A stretch of 64,000 bases of DNA from Atrina japonica (GCA_030159075.1 BROG01000131.1:1300001-1364000), one strand, 5' to 3'; shown: positions 37,695 through 51,164, counted from the first letter of the stretch. Made by a program: numbers and translations. Notes: generated by a model not told the origin, from the letters alone.

Positions 37695-38204
37695 AACTGA
37701 AAATATCTAAACAAAAACAGTAGTCAATACAGCATCATAATAAAATACCAGTGTCTCCCCGAAACATATTTTACTCGCTAGGTGTGTGACTTTCCCACCG
37801 CTTGAGGAAGGTTTGGAACAAACGTCATTGGATGAAAGTCGTCTAAATCCCAACAATGTCATACCAGCGAACAGTAGGGAATAACATATGAACATACCAC
37901 GGCTAACCACTCGCACGCATATACTCTTTAATTTTCCTGAAAATTTCAGTCGTGCTTCGCCACATTCGAAATCTGGCTATAGTCATAACCCACTTCTGCA
38001 CAATCGACATGCGGCGCCTATGTAACGAGTAGCGATATGTTGCGTGTATGTCATATCAAAATATTTATCAAATTAGCTTATAATATTGTATAAATTAAAA
38101 GGAACAATTACTGTCTCTGAACTTGCAATGTTATAGTTTATCCATTGGTATTGTTAAAGTAATCATTCTAAATACATAAGCAGAGGGTTTGGCAACAGGT
38201 ATTC

Positions 38205-39070
<866 letters not shown>

Positions 39071-39274
39071 ATGCCATTTCAACCCGAGACCGAGGGCCAT
39101 ATACACTTGAGATGATTCTAATTTCCCAGCTTATCGTTATTGCTCAGAGTTGGGATCACGTGGCATGTTGTGGTTCGCATCTCCTACGTGAGTTATTTTC
39201 TGTCTTGTGACATAAATCGTCCATGTATAGAATATTGGAGAAAGGTAGATACATTACAAACAGAGAACAATTTA

Positions 39275-39475
39275 ACTTTAACGGTTGTTGAGTCGTCTGT
39301 ACCGAATGTGACGAGGATATGTTTCTCATTTGGATTGTGGACTCACGGCAGGTGTGATCGTCAACAAGGGTTGCTTACTCCTCCATAGCACCCGATCCCT
39401 CTTCTGGATTTCAGAGATCCGTGTTTATGGACATCCTGAAGATTTATACTCCGGCATCCAATATTTTTATACTAT
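39275..39475 (+). repeat. Retroelement A 3' tail
   Basis: CGGTTGTTGAGTCGTCTGTA, AATGTGACGAGGATATG, TGTGGACTCACGGCAGGTGT, TCCTCCATAGCACCCGATCC, CAGAGATCCGTG, GGACATCCTGAAGATTTATA. The terminal motif is slightly altered (GGCATCCAATATTTTTATA). Confidence 0.85.
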
Positions 39476-39479
39476 ATAG

Positions 39480-40400
39480 GTTTTGACAATAAAACAAATA
39501 GCCTCAGAGCTCCACATTTTGAGAATTAACATAGAACCAAAAAACAATAAAATTATATCAAAGTTATGCAACACATATTTCAGGTTTTAGTGGTTGAACG
39601 TTTTGTTTTAGCAGAGAGTAATTGGAAAAATACATTCATATGTTAAATATTATTAAAACGCATACATTTAATTCATAACGTTAATATACATAGATTTTAT
39701 TTGCAGCTATCATCTGTTTTAAATTATGAGTATACCCATTCCAGATTTTTGAAAAATAAAAATAAGTATGCAATTTCTTCTATTCAGCTCTTGCATAACA
39801 AGATTTAGTTAAAGGAAAACCAATTCAAATTGAAATTAGAATAATTAACAAAAAGGCATAAAGACTTAAATTTGCTACATTTATGATTTGAATTATTTCC
39901 TGAATTTCAACAAACGTATTTTTCTGTGAATTAGTAAAACGTTTACACCGGATTTATCAAATAAAGATCATTAGATAAAAATAATAGCTTACTTTCGTAT
40001 TACTTAGCAACGGGATTCATAATACCTATACACCTTTTTATGATTAACAAATGACGAAGGCATGTTTTTACACATTGCGCTCTTAACGTCTTATGGAATA
40101 TGTTTCAGAAGGTATAGAATGCATAAACCTTAGGCTTGGTGGTTTCTAACTTCCTGACAAATAACTAATAGATACACGTAAACATAGGACGATATTTAAA
40201 TAGAATAAATAAAATCAATGTTTTCTTTCATAGATATATATATTTTAAATATACATTAGTTTCTGTTTTATGTCACATCAAGGGTAGGTCTATTATGGGG
40301 ACGAATGATCAATCAGCTGAGCTTGAATTTAAAATAGACGTATAGTTTGTTCCGAAAGAGAAAGGGGTATCATAAAAGGACAGATACTAAACATACATGT
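39480..40400. other. No recognised feature
   Basis: AT-rich; nothing supported on either strand. Confidence 0.45.
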
Positions 40401-40404
40401 AAAG

Positions 40405-40615
40405 ATGCAAAATCTATCTAAGAATAACCACTGTAAAAAGATTACTAATTTTGCTTTTGAGGAGAGTTCGGAATTCAAACAGTGCTATCTATACGAAATA
40501 TTACTGTTACGTAAAATAATAAGCTGGTATCGAAATACTTGGATTATGTATACTCTCGGGGAATTAAAACTGTCCACCAGCAGTGCTACGACCAAATATC
40601 ATCAGCATCATATCA
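40405..40615 (+). repeat. Dispersed repeat C
   Basis: AAGAATAACCACTGTAAAAA, AAGCTGGTATCGAAATACTT, TACTCTCGGGGAATTAAAAC and CCACCAGCAGTGCTACGACC parallel 25065-25265. The 122-codon frame spanning it and the adjacent tail is not a gene. Confidence 0.6.
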
Positions 40616-40661
40616 AAGTAATAATTTTGCTAAATAAATATTTCAAAAGACGAGAGAAATA

Positions 40662-40895
40662 TAAAAAATCTCAGATACCAAAGTATAGCTCATTAGGATA
40701 TCCAGGATATAGATACAATTCTGGTAAGAATTGGACAAACACGGACCTCTGGAAATCAAGCATCCCATGTTGACTGGTCACATACCGATGAAATACGTGG
40801 GGAACGAATCCTCGTAACAATTGGTACAGAAGTTTCAACAACTGCTATCGAACAGGCAAACCAACATTTCACTAACTGAAACAGAGTAATCGCTA
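40662..40895 (-). repeat. Retroelement A 3' tail
   Basis: Begins AAAAAATCTCAGATACCAAA and continues in family order to CAACATTTCACTAACTGAAA, with a short deletion after TCTGGAAATCAAG. Confidence 0.88.
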
Positions 40896-40899
40896 GAAA

Positions 40900-41770
40900 A
40901 CGAGATTTAACCGACAAACAATATGTTTAATTGGAGTAAAACTATACCTCTTTGAAGGCGCACTTTTCATTACCGTGATGGAGAAAGATGTTTATAACTG
41001 TATACAAGTCAATGTATGTGACATGACAAATGTATTCTTCCGCCATATAATGACTAAATCAAAACTTAGATGGAGTGATAAGAAATCAATTGTTTCAATC
41101 GCCAAGGTCTGTTTCAACGATATGATAATTAAATGTCAATGTTGTATTAATGTGTGATGGATCAGCGGCACTGACTGAATTTTCTGTGATTATATATGCT
41201 AAATAATACTTCATTATGTTGCCATTTAATATATTTATGCCATGACCTTTTTATACACGGAACCATTTGCATCTAGTGAAACAAATATATGTATCATTGC
41301 TTGAAACTATTATTAACATAACTTTATTGTAAATAAGATCAATTTGGTATCAACTTATATTATACAAACTTCGATTCAGAAAATCGTTTCCGTCATTAGT
41401 AAATACTCGTGGACAAGCATTTATGAATGAATGTCTTTCAATTGATGACCGACTGAGAATTATGACATAAAAGAAAGTTATTTTGCAGACGTAAATTTTA
41501 AATTAGGGAGCAGCCATTTGACTTTTATTTTGGTACTAAGATCAAATTTGAAGTGAAAATGGAGGCCCTGAATTCGTAGTAAAAATGAGCATTTGGTCAA
41601 AGGACAGGATGCAATTGCAGAAACCAACTCAGAACCAGATTTGGGAAACACATTCATGCTAAAAAATAATCAACTGATATACTCAATAAAGTTACAAAAA
41701 TAAAGCAAATCGAAATAAAAAGGAAATAATCTATGATTAAAGTTTTCATCCTACTCCACCCCTAAAATAA
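40900..41770. other. No recognised feature
   Basis: A 60-codon frame at 40975-41157 has no support. The rest is AT-rich. Confidence 0.4.
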
Positions 41771-41774
41771 CAAA

Positions 41775-42080
41775 AATCTCAGATAACACAGTATAAATCT
41801 ACAGGATGTCCAGGATATAGATACTAATCTGGTAAAAATTGGAGAAACACGGACCTCAGGAAATCCAGAGGTGAGATCAGGTGTCATGGAGCAGTAAGCA
41901 TCCTCTGTTGACCGGTCACACCCGCCTTGAGTCCACAGTCAAGTCCAAATGAAATACGTGAGGAACGAATCCTCGTCACAATTGGTACAGACGCCTCAGC
42001 AACCGCTATCGAACAAGGAAGTCAACATTTTATTTAGTGAAACAGAGATATCGGAAACAAGACTATTATACCGACCGTAA
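41775..42080 (-). repeat. Retroelement A 3' tail, full length
   Basis: Starts AAAATCTCAGATAACACAGT and contains every landmark through AGTGAAACAGAGATATCGGA and TATTATACCGACCGTAAAAT, then joins RT coding sequence at about 42085. Confidence 0.9.
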
Positions 42081-42084
42081 AATT

Positions 42085-42355
42085 TGCGGAACGTTGACAT
42101 CAAAAGCGGTTTTCGATATCCGTGTGCCTATATTCGTCAGTGAGTAGTTTACCTCTGTATATGAAATGTTCATATGTTGAACACGTCCAAGCATATCGGA
42201 TCATTTGTGAAATTTAAACGCTATAGGCAGGCGATTGTGGAATATTACTATTTAAATGTGGAAAATTAACGATGAGAACGATGAAATCGACGCCTTTGTC
42301 GTATATCTTAGGTGTTAATTTCCCGTTCGTGTCTATAGTAAGTAAAATGAAATTG
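42085..42355 (-). pseudogene. Reverse transcriptase lineage A, C-terminal fragment
   Basis: On the minus strand it matches the 3' part of the copy at 23390-23640: GACACGAACGGGAAATTAAC (TDGKL region), TTTCATCGTTCTCATCGTTA-type sequence where the LYDKRND and VHF region should be, TAGTAATATTCCACAATCGC (SSNIPQS) and GATATCGAAAACCGCTTTTG (GYRKRF). It is a 5'-truncated insertion still joined to its tail. Confidence 0.8.
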
Positions 42356-42359
42356 TAGT

Positions 42360-43330
42360 AGACTACTTCTTTTTATCACATGGTTCATTTGGTTCATACG
42401 CTGCAACAAAAACATCCAATGCCCGTAAACGAGCTACAAAGTACAAGTACTATTGTAATAGATGTTTTACCAGAATTTTACAAGGACATATTAGATGATG
42501 TGTAGAACGAGAAACGTATTCCAACAAATTATGCACTGTTGAAAATTCTTCAATATCTGTCCTACATACCATATATCTATCTTTCTTCCAGATTTTATTT
42601 AAAAAGTAAGAATAATGTTTCGGACCTTAAACAATGCTTTCGTTATAGTCATAACTAAAAATATTTATCAATTGGGGATACTGTATGGCGAAGGAATTCC
42701 AATCCTCAGGTTTAAATTCATGAATGCAGGACCATTCGTTTGGGTTTGGTATTAAAAATCTTACACTAGGGAGTGAGATTCCTTAGATTAATCGTTTACT
42801 ACCTGTAATTTCATTGTAATACCCTCAATATAAGAGTTGATAATTCTTCTCAAATCATTTTATTATCACGTAACATTTTGTAAGCAGACATGTGGTTAAA
42901 ATCCTGGTGTAGGCAACCTTGCGTTGGTCTATTTCAAATCAGGTACAGTGCGTGCAGATTGGCTACTCACAAGGGTTGACATGGAAATTGTTTTCCGTAA
43001 AATGAGTAATTAGTAGTTGATGGGAGAAATCAATACAAATTTATTTCCCGAACAGGTTTAAAGATAAAGGTTAACTTGCATTCTCAATTAAAAGTGTGTG
43101 TATTTGGTTACTTGAAACTGAAATGGAATATTGTACAGACAAAAAAGCCTATAAGATTTATTACCGTTTGTTATAAAATAATTCTCCGCCATAGGCATAA
43201 CCTCGGCGAGATAATATAAAGACAAATTAAGTTAAAGTAAAAACAAAATGCTTGATTGCACACTCTCTAAATCGTCAATATTATTTGTCATTGACAGCTA
43301 CTTATTTCCAAAAGATAAAACTTGATAAAA
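42360..43330. other. No recognised feature
   Basis: AT-rich; no supported exon or known repeat. Confidence 0.4.
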
Positions 43331-43462
43331 TACATACGTACGTACGTACATACATATACATACATACATACATACATACATACATACATCGCCACGATAT
43401 GACCGAAATACTGTTGAAAGTGGCGTTAAACAAAAACAAACAAACATACATACATACATATT
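43331..43462. repeat. (CATA)n microsatellites around a SINE tail remnant
   Basis: ACGTACGTACATACATAT and (CATA)n at 43331-43389, then CGCCACGATATGACCGAAAT, GTTGAAAGTGGCGTTAAAC and (CAAA)n at 43388-43444, a 3' tail I associate with mollusc SINEs, then more CATA units. Confidence 0.7.
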
Positions 43463-43572
43463 ACTATTTATATAGTTTGGTTAGTTATATATAACCTTGT
43501 ACATGTATATAATACTGGTCAAAGTGCACAAACATTATTTATTTATCTTTTCATACACTTTTCATTTATCAT

Positions 43573-43760
43573 TAGCCCCTACGGGTGAAACCGGGGTACT
43601 ATAGGTTTTGTGTGCGTCCGTCTGTCAGTCCGTCAGAAGTCTTTGGTTAAGGTTTTGGTTAATGTTTTTGAATGGTTCATTATTAATTTAATAATACTAT
43701 CATTAGGATGCTGATTGATACTTTGTATTGAGGTTCTTTAAGGGTCGTACATTCATGTTG
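43573..43760 (+). repeat. Dispersed mollusc-type repeat
   Basis: TAGCCCCTACGGGTGAAACC, GGGGTACTATAGGTTTTGTG and CGTCCGTCTGTCAGTCCGTC are words I associate with a repeat widespread in bivalve genomes. No coding capacity. Confidence 0.5.
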
Positions 43761-43989
43761 GAGAGTAAAACTGGAAAATATTTTAATTATTTTCTTCTTA
43801 TTTTGAATTTAAATTTTAGGTAAACACGTGGTTTCAAGAATCCGTGTAGGGGTTCATTCTTGCTTCCTAAAGTTCATAAAATGTGATGAAGGCCCAATGT
43901 TTTGTTAAAAGTGACATCATGTATGTTGGGTCTTTTGTATGAACGATGTCCGTGACTTCGCTTACGTCTTACGTAAGAATTAAAAAGTT

Positions 43990-44550
43990 CCATCATTAAA
44001 TATCTAGTGATTGGTTATCATGATACTTATTTTGTCAAACACCACTCTGATTCTACACATAATTACATGAAGTTGATATAAAAAACATGCTGGAATTTCT
44101 AATAGACAATATATTTGTAATGTTCGTTGACGTGGTCTTTTAACAAACTGTCGGCATTCCTATGGGAACCAATTACGAACTGTACTTTTACTCATACGAA
44201 GCAGACATCATTCAGAAACTGCTGAATCAAATGAACACAAAGATAACGAAATTAAAGATACAACAGAATCAAGCACACACACACACACTTTATGCTTTAA
44301 CATTTTACTTACTTTAGACACAGACGGAAAATTGGCAACTAAGCTATAACACAAACGCGACGATTTCGGCTTTTCAAATGTGAATTTTCCACATATAAGT
44401 AGTCATATCCACATCCGCATATGGAGTTTATATTTAACAAATGATCCAATATGACAGGGCGTGCTCAACATTTCGATATGTAAAGATGTAAACTACTCAC
44501 TGACAAATTATTGACACAGGGATATCGAAAACCGCGTTTGATGTCAACGT
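43990..44550 (+). pseudogene. Reverse transcriptase lineage A, degraded copy
   Basis: Matches 22975-23615 with many indels: TAAATATCTAGTGATTGGTT, GCTGGAATTTCTAATAGACA, ACGTGGTCTTTTAACAAACT, then CATTCCTATGGGAACCAATT (PMGTN) with the APLLAD part deleted. TACTTTTACTCATACGAAGC follows. The YIDD region is deleted. CACAGACGGAAAATTGGCAA and GACACAGGGATATCGAAAAC remain. Confidence 0.85.
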
Positions 44551-44564
44551 TTTTTCTGTACTCA

Positions 44565-44692
44565 TTCATTGCACTTGATTACACCTCTTGGTTTCCAGAG
44601 GTCTGTGTTGGTCCATTTTTTACCAGATTTGTATCTATATCATGTACATCCTGAAGATTTATACTTTAGTATCCGAGATTTTTTATATTCAA
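44565..44692 (+). repeat. Retroelement A 3' tail, internally deleted
   Basis: ATTACACCTCTTGGTTTCCA to ATACTTTAGTATCCGAGATT. The first half of the tail is missing between the RT copy and this piece. Confidence 0.85.
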
Positions 44693-44909
44693 GTTAGAGT
44701 TCCTACCTTTAGGGGTCATAAAATCACTTCGGTTTGAAATTATAGAATAATCTTTATGCAGAAAAAAATTCAGCTTAACGTAATATTCTACAGAAAGCAT
44801 TGGTATCATTGGTAATTTCCACTAAACTTTGTGTACGTGGAGTTGGTGTAAACAAGAGTTTCATTTATTTATTGTAAGTGACTCATTTTAAAATTTCTTA
44901 TATATATTT

Positions 44910-44913
<4 letters not shown>

Positions 44914-44958
<45 letters not shown>

Positions 44959-45022
44959 TAGATAGATAGATATATATGTGTGTGTGTATGTGTGTGTATG
45001 TATGTATGTATGTATGTTTGTG
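44914..45022. repeat. (TA)n, (GATA)n, (TG)n, (TATG)n microsatellite
   Basis: Compound array in that order. Confidence 0.95.
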
Positions 45023-45427
45023 TATCGGACTGAAATGTCATTTCATGGGGTATAGAATCACGTGACTGCCTTTCATGGTTCTATGGACGGTCAGTAACAA
45101 ACAGATGATACGATTCCCAATTCTGTGTATAGTGATTACATTTAATAAATGAGAATATGGTCTTTGACAACCTTTGATTGACCGTCGATGGGAATATATC
45201 GATCATGGAAGGCTTCGACCCCAAAAGACAATTATCATTATTGACTCTCCTACAATTTATTTCACCTGTTCTGTTCTTTGAACAATAAAAACATTTTTTT
45301 AACTAATATTCTACATACTAATTAATAGGTTGTTGTAAGAAATTTTGATAAAGCAATATGAAACGGTCATAAACATTGTCGGTGAATGGTCGTAAAACTA
45401 ATCGGTAATCGCAAAATTTCAGACCTT

Positions 45428-45712
45428 TTATGTTTGTTTGTTTATTGTTGTTTAACGTCCCACTAATGGATCTTTCAATCATATAGACAATTCACCAAAT
45501 GCTAGTGAGGGGCCTCAAATGTTGGCCAATGCTCGACATTTACGGCCATTGAGCAGTGAGGGTTCTTTAACCTGCCAACGCCTACTGCGACCTCAATTTT
45601 TACTGTCTCATGCAAAGGGCAGGGAACCAACCTGCCTCTGGCTGGACTCGAACTCACGACCTCACAATCAAGAGTCGAGCTACCAACTGAGCAAGGCCAG
45701 CTCCTGACCTTT
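45428..45712 (-). mobile_element. tRNA-headed SINE, full length
   Basis: On the minus strand it starts with a Lys-like tRNA head: GGAGCTGGCCTTGCTCAGTT (A box TTGCTCAGTTGG), then GTCGTGAGTTCGAGTCC (B box). The body follows (TGAGACAGTAAAAATTG, GGTTAAAGAACCCTCACTGC, TCAATGGCCGTAAATGTCGA, GGGACGTTAAACAACAATAA) and ends in a CAAA-rich tail near 45430. Such elements are transcribed by Pol III and mobilised by a partner LINE or related retroelement. The 62-codon + frame at 45519 lies within it and is not a gene. Confidence 0.88.
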
Positions 45713-45836
45713 TATGAAACAATGCCCTGACTTTACAACAGATTTCTGTGAAAGATGAATTCTTAATCGTACTAAATTTACTAATGTGCATGAATAAACT
45801 GAATTACATACAGCTATCAAAACAAATCCATAATCA

Positions 45837-45870
45837 TTATGGGTTGTTATTATTTAATAACAACCCATAA
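45837..45870. repeat. 34 bp near-perfect palindrome
   Basis: The arm TTATGGGTTGTTATT (45837-45851) pairs exactly with AATAACAACCCATAA (45856-45870) around a 4-nt loop. Half of it recurs at 49641 and 52512 (ATGGGTTGTTATT) and a related palindrome at about 51166-51188. Confidence 0.85.
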
Positions 45871-46149
45871 AAATAAATCAAATATTCATCATAAACCATT
45901 GCTTCGTCTACTAAAATGTCTCTAAGGATTAAGCTTATATGTTTAATATGTAAGTTGGAACTAAAAATAGGTTCCATTGTGTCATGTATTATGCGATATG
46001 TAAATACATTCTGTGTTGTTTACTTGGCTAAATACTTGTTGCTCTCGTAGATATCCTCTTGAAGATGTTCTATTTAGTCTTGAAAACTAGGCACAAATTG
46101 TTTTATATGTTGAGCTAATCAGAATGATAATAACAAAATTGGGCACCAA

Positions 46150-46335
46150 ATAAGTAACCATCAGGAGGTTCAAAAGACAGTATTTAGATATAAAGACGAT
46201 TCTACAAACACCAGCCCCTGGAATATCCAGAAGCGGTATCAAGTGTCACGGGAAAGTTAACTTCAAGAATCCACGAGTGTCATACCTAGAGTAAGTCCAT
46301 AGTCAGATTCAAATCAAACCAAATGATGAAGAGCT
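46150..46335 (-). repeat. Retroelement A 3' tail, very diverged
   Basis: CCCCTGGAATATCCAGAAGC, GGTATCAAGTGTCACGGGAA, GAGTAAGTCCATAGTCAGAT and CAAATCAAACCAAATGATGA keep family order with heavy substitution. Confidence 0.5.
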
Positions 46336-47574
46336 AGGTTTGGTATAAATTCAAGCTATACGAAATCTGGACTGAGTAGAGTTTTAACCATTTCATCCCT
46401 AAATAAATAAATAGTATATTTTTTAATGGTTTAAGACCAGTCTTCTTTTTATTCACGGGGAATTAATTTCGATATATTCGCGGTCAATGACAATATCTCG
46501 AAATTAAATACCTGTGAATATAATACCTTACACTTATGAATTATCAGGAAGACAATTCGTAATTAATCTTGTGCGAAATTTAATACCCATGAATAAGTTC
46601 CTTTCAGAAAAACGCAAATTTTTTCTCCACGCGAAATCAAACAACTATACAGTATTATGATCTGTAGGGATAGAAGGCTTAAATATTTTGTGTTCATTTC
46701 TTGCCATGTCACTGATCCGAATTTAGAATACTAACACTGATGGTTTTTTTTTATTACAAGCCAGATCTTTAAAGTAGTTTTAATGATTTTTATAATCTTT
46801 ATAAAAAAAAAGAATCTGCTCATTATTCTGTTTTGATTTTTTCATAATGAAGGTATCACACTACACTGTCACCTCAAAATTTATTTGAAAATATGATTCA
46901 GTATACAAACAAAACTTTCTTTCTTTCCTTCCTCCCCGGCAGTTCACACAGTCATAACTCATAAAAAACAATTTAATATTTATTTCAATCTCACTACAAC
47001 ATCGAATTTAGTTAAGTTACAAAAGCAAGTCACTCGGTCAGAGGTATGAAAAAGGGAGAGATTCAGATAAATTATCCATCAACTAGAACAAGATGTTAAA
47101 TTCTAACACTAAACCTTCAAGAAATATGTAGCTACGATACACAGTCCATGATAAGATAAAAGCAATACTAGATACGTAAAACTTACCATCATACCTTTTA
47201 TACTCTACATATTTCGATAAAACTCAATATTTAATTATATTTTCTTAAAAGTTAGAAAATATATATGATAAATAGACTCAAAATATATATGTATATATTA
47301 ATCCTTATTGCACAAAATATTTACATAAATAACAATATCAAACTGGTATGAAACATCATTTTAACATGTTAGATCATTGAAACAAAAAGTAAATTTTCAT
47401 ATCTAGATAAAAACGTTACATGATATTCGTATCAAATAACTAATAAACTTTAAAAATAGTAAACAGATGCTACCTGTGGTACGATGTATGGAGGAAACAG
47501 AGAATAACAGGTATCTACATAAACTATGATACGATAGGCATGTGGGTTCCATGTATGTTAATAAAAAGAACTCA

Positions 47575-48177
47575 TTAAACCTCATCGTCTTCATCTATAT
47601 ATCTTAACTGTCGTCTGGGAGAGATATGGAGTCGGAAAGATCCTTTTTTCTTATTGGCAATGTCTGGTTGTTGGATGGATTCTTTTGGAGATGCTGAGCT
47701 AGGTATATCAATAACCTGAACTTTGTTGCCTGGACTTTCCTTTGATCCAGTATTCACGTACGATACCTGCTCCCTCTCGGGTATATTCTGTTTGCCCCCC
47801 TGTGATAAGTTTGGTGCCAAGATGATTTTTTCACGGTAAATTACTTTGATTTGCTCTTGTACATTTTCACTGCCTGTATGTGAGGAAGATATGGTATCTT
47901 TAAGATCTGCAATGGAATACAGATCTTGGTATCTGTGGTCCAGTAACTGTTTACATGATATGATATCAGGGTCATTTTGATTTGCAGTATTGACCTGAGT
48001 TGATATTGATTGTGAGGTAACCTTCTCTGTTTGGGTAAATGAATGTAACATTTGTTTCTCTATATCACCGAATTCAATGTTCTGGGACAAGCAATGTGTA
48101 GGAGATGTTATCATCATACTCATACTAAGGTATAGAGGAAAAGTGAAGTTTTTGTCCAGAGTGACGGCCAAGTGTTC
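47575..48177 (-). CDS. Probable 3'-terminal exon, unknown protein
   Basis: On the minus strand the strong acceptor TATATATTTTCAG (48178) is followed by 200 open codons and a TAA stop, by far the longest non-repetitive frame here. It begins EHLAVTLDKNFTFPLYLSMS in phase 0. There is no in-frame ATG near the start, so it needs an upstream exon. A short, beta-strand-like N-terminal part with one Cys is followed by a hydrophilic, probably disordered region rich in Ser, Gln and Asn. The end is basic then acidic (KKKGSFRLHISPRRQ, YIDEDDEV). No signal peptide, membrane segment or recognised domain is visible. A poly(A) signal (AATAAA on the minus strand) lies at 46979-46984. The upstream exon was not identified. 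Confidence 0.6.
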   Translation of the reverse strand, partial: EHLAVTLDKNFTFPLYLSMSMMITSPTHCLSQNIEFGDIEKQMLHSFTQTEKVTSQSISTQVNTANQNDPDIISCKQLLDHRYQDLYSIADLKDTISSSHTGSENVQEQIKVIYREKIILAPNLSQGGKQNIPEREQVSYVNTGSKESPGNKVQVIDIPSSASPKESIQQPDIANKKKGSFRLHISPRRQLRYIDEDDEV

Positions 48178-50890
48178 CTGAAAATATATATAAAATATGT
48201 GAATAAGATATTTTACTCACTACGTTGATAAAACAAATGACAAACACACGTGTATTTTAAACGCAAAATGAACATTTTCAAACCCCTTTGTTCTCGTCTT
48301 TAATCAGCATTTGTAATTTTGCAGGGTATTATTTAATTTTAAGTTTTGGGACCAATATAACATCGAAACCAACTAAACAAAGGCCTTGCTTTTATTAGAT
48401 TTTGGATGAAAATGCGACAAAAAGTCATAATAAGTAAATGGTCATAATCACTGAAGTTAAAGGTTTATAATTACGGAACAATGAGGGCACTGTGTGATGG
48501 ACGTATTCCTATTTTAACGTTGTTGGTTTTTCAAGTGATTTAAAAAAATATCTAAACCCGTCGATTTATTTGTGAACAGCTCTGCGACCAAAACTGGAAC
48601 TGACAATTTCATTGGTACTTCTATTTAGGAGATGCGAGTTATAATGGTACGGGCTTTCTATATATTTAATGTCAACTGGTCATTAGCCGTACTTTATCCC
48701 AGGTCATAATACGATCCATTCATGACCAAATAAGTAATTTGCCCTTGACCTAAACGAAATGAACATATGCACAGTTCAATTATACACCAATGACTGTAAC
48801 ACTTATCTACTTGTGCATATGAAAATGTACACAACATCAATGTTTTCAGTCGGTTGCCCGTCTCTGATCGACCTTGTAATGTCTGTGTGGCATTCAGTTT
48901 ATATAAGGACATGCCATTTAACAACCCTTCAATATTTTCAAGCTGTATTAACAGTTGGTGATTAGGATATTTTTGTATCAGATTTAACTATAAATCCTAA
49001 GAAAACTGGTGTTCATCCATAACAGTTTCTTTGATCTGTTGTTGTAAAATTTTCATGTTTTGTTTAATGGCGTGGCAAATAGTCTATAATAATCTAGTAA
49101 AAGATGTTATCAGTAATCATATTGTTATGGATAACAAATATGGTCATAAATAAACTGGGAGTAGATTAACCACCTTCTACCTTGTCAACGAAATAATGGC
49201 ATATAACTTGCATCGTTTAAAAGGAAATATGTGTCGAGGGCAATACAGTAATGATACTGCATTAGATATATTTGTTACTAATTTCTATACTACATATGAA
49301 TCCAATAATGAACAGACCTTATAAACACTTTCAATTCGCTAAACAGCAATAATTAATCAAAGTAATAAACGTACTGATACGAGTTGATAGTGATCGTTAA
49401 GTTTTAAGGATGGAATAATCACAGACATATATAACGGTATGTCTCTGGTATAATACACCCAGTATTGCAAAATATACATTGTGTAGGCTACATATGTTTG
49501 AAAGACACTGCATGTTGATTTTAATAAAGGATACCAGCCTTTCTACTGAGGAAATGGAGCATGTTACTTCCAGAGTTAACAGCAAAAACCTGCGTGCATC
49601 ACGCAATTTCATTTCAAAATCAAAGTATTGAAAGTACTGGAATGGGTTGTTATTTTGTCAAAATAGCCATGGGATTCAAACTACTTTTATCTAACACATA
49701 TGAAATTGAATTAAATCAAATTAATGTAGATCTAAAAGCGAACAAAACTTCAATTCCCAGCCTCTAAATAAAATCAAAATTAGCATTTTAAATATTATTT
49801 GTAGTATCTTCCGCTCCAACTTTAAATATTGTCTGTCGTGCATCAACACTCATTTCAAAATAAAACGTGAGCATTTTTGGAACCTACTTCAATTTAAACC
49901 AAACTTGACACTGGGAACAGGTAAAGTATTTTTTTTCAAAGCGAAAAATGGCTGTGATTTAAAACAAATTTTAGGGCTTGTATGGAAGGTAAACAATCCT
50001 TTTAAGAACTATTACCGTGGTACATGAACATATACACTCTGCCTAGACTAAATAAACAACCAAACAACGTTCTCTATCTTGTATTTATTAATGTAACTAA
50101 CTGTACAGGGTGAAAAAGACAGTTCACCCAATGTTTATTGTTAAAGAAATATTTTTTTCATCAACATAATTCGGGCCTAAAGTCGCAATGTAGCAAAACA
50201 ATCTATAACCAATTTCACTTATAGACATCAACGCTTTCGGCAATAGATAAAAATGGGTGTTTTTTTGTTGTTGAAGACATCGTTTCTGTTGGAAATCCAT
50301 TATGAACAACACAAAAAGTTTAGGGTTATACATCCCAATCTAATTGTGATTAACTTGTTGTGATAATTGTTGTGTAAACACCCAACAATGGGCATGACGA
50401 TTTTCCCCAACTTCCGCGGAAACGAGAACTGGAAATTGTAACATTCAATGTTTGAGTTACCTCCCTTTGCGATATCAATACACACAGTATACAAGAAAAT
50501 GAGCAGTCGCTGGTTATGTAAGACATGTAGTCACCATATAGGATGTATAAATAAAGGAAATATGCACGGGGAATCTCATTAAGGCAGGTTATGTATAGCG
50601 ATTAGTTGACAAACACGTTAGTTTGATAGTTTTCAAAATGGACAGGACTTATTCGTAATGAATTTCACGCGCCATTTGCATAACAAACACCTCCTATTCG
50701 ATGCTATCCTCTCTATTCTGCATTTATATTCATTTTTTCATGGTCTAGAAAACATACACATCTTGAGAGTTCAATAGAAATTGATTTAGCTTCATGTTCG
50801 TATCAGCGGTCAATATCAATATGATGATATAATACTGCAGTTTCTCAAGGCAGGCTCAACATCACTGGAATTTTATATAGTGGAATTTCA
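48178..50890. other. No further exon identified
   Basis: This should be intron of the minus-strand gene ending at 47575. Frames at 48694-48924, 49397-49612 and 50300-50494 (minus) lack splice framing and protein-like composition. Confidence 0.4.
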
Positions 50891-50893
50891 TAT

Positions 50894-51119
50894 TTATAAA
50901 TAGATCGATAACGTTTTGTTGAAACTAACTACAAATCGTACTGTATATTTTCGAAAGGCATAAGTAAGTTGAATTATGTGATTTTTCATTTGCTGATTAT
51001 TCAAACTAGATATAATTTCATTTTCACCAAAATATTGGACTTTTCTGTAAAAGTTTAATTCTTGAGTTTGACTATATTTTACACGAAGTGCGAATGCAAC
51101 CTCCATGACTTCTTCACTG
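50894..51119 (-). CDS. Weak exon candidate
   Basis: The minus-strand acceptor GGCTATCCTTTTAG (ending 51120) is followed by an open frame beginning SEEVMEVAFALRVKYSQTQE with fairly normal amino-acid composition, up to a stop at 50894. It lies 2.7 kb upstream of the exon at 47575-48177 on the same strand and could belong to the same gene. No clear donor was found and no family is recognised. Confidence 0.2.
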
Positions 51120-51164
51120 CTAAAAGGATAGCCCTCGATGAAAAGTCGAAGTTAACCCATAATA

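Noticed and set aside
45620..45705. Functional tRNA-Lys gene on the minus strand
   Set aside because: A and B boxes are good, but acceptor and anticodon stems do not pair properly and the sequence continues into a SINE body.
45519..45707. 62-codon + frame
   Set aside because: Antisense of a SINE including its tRNA head.
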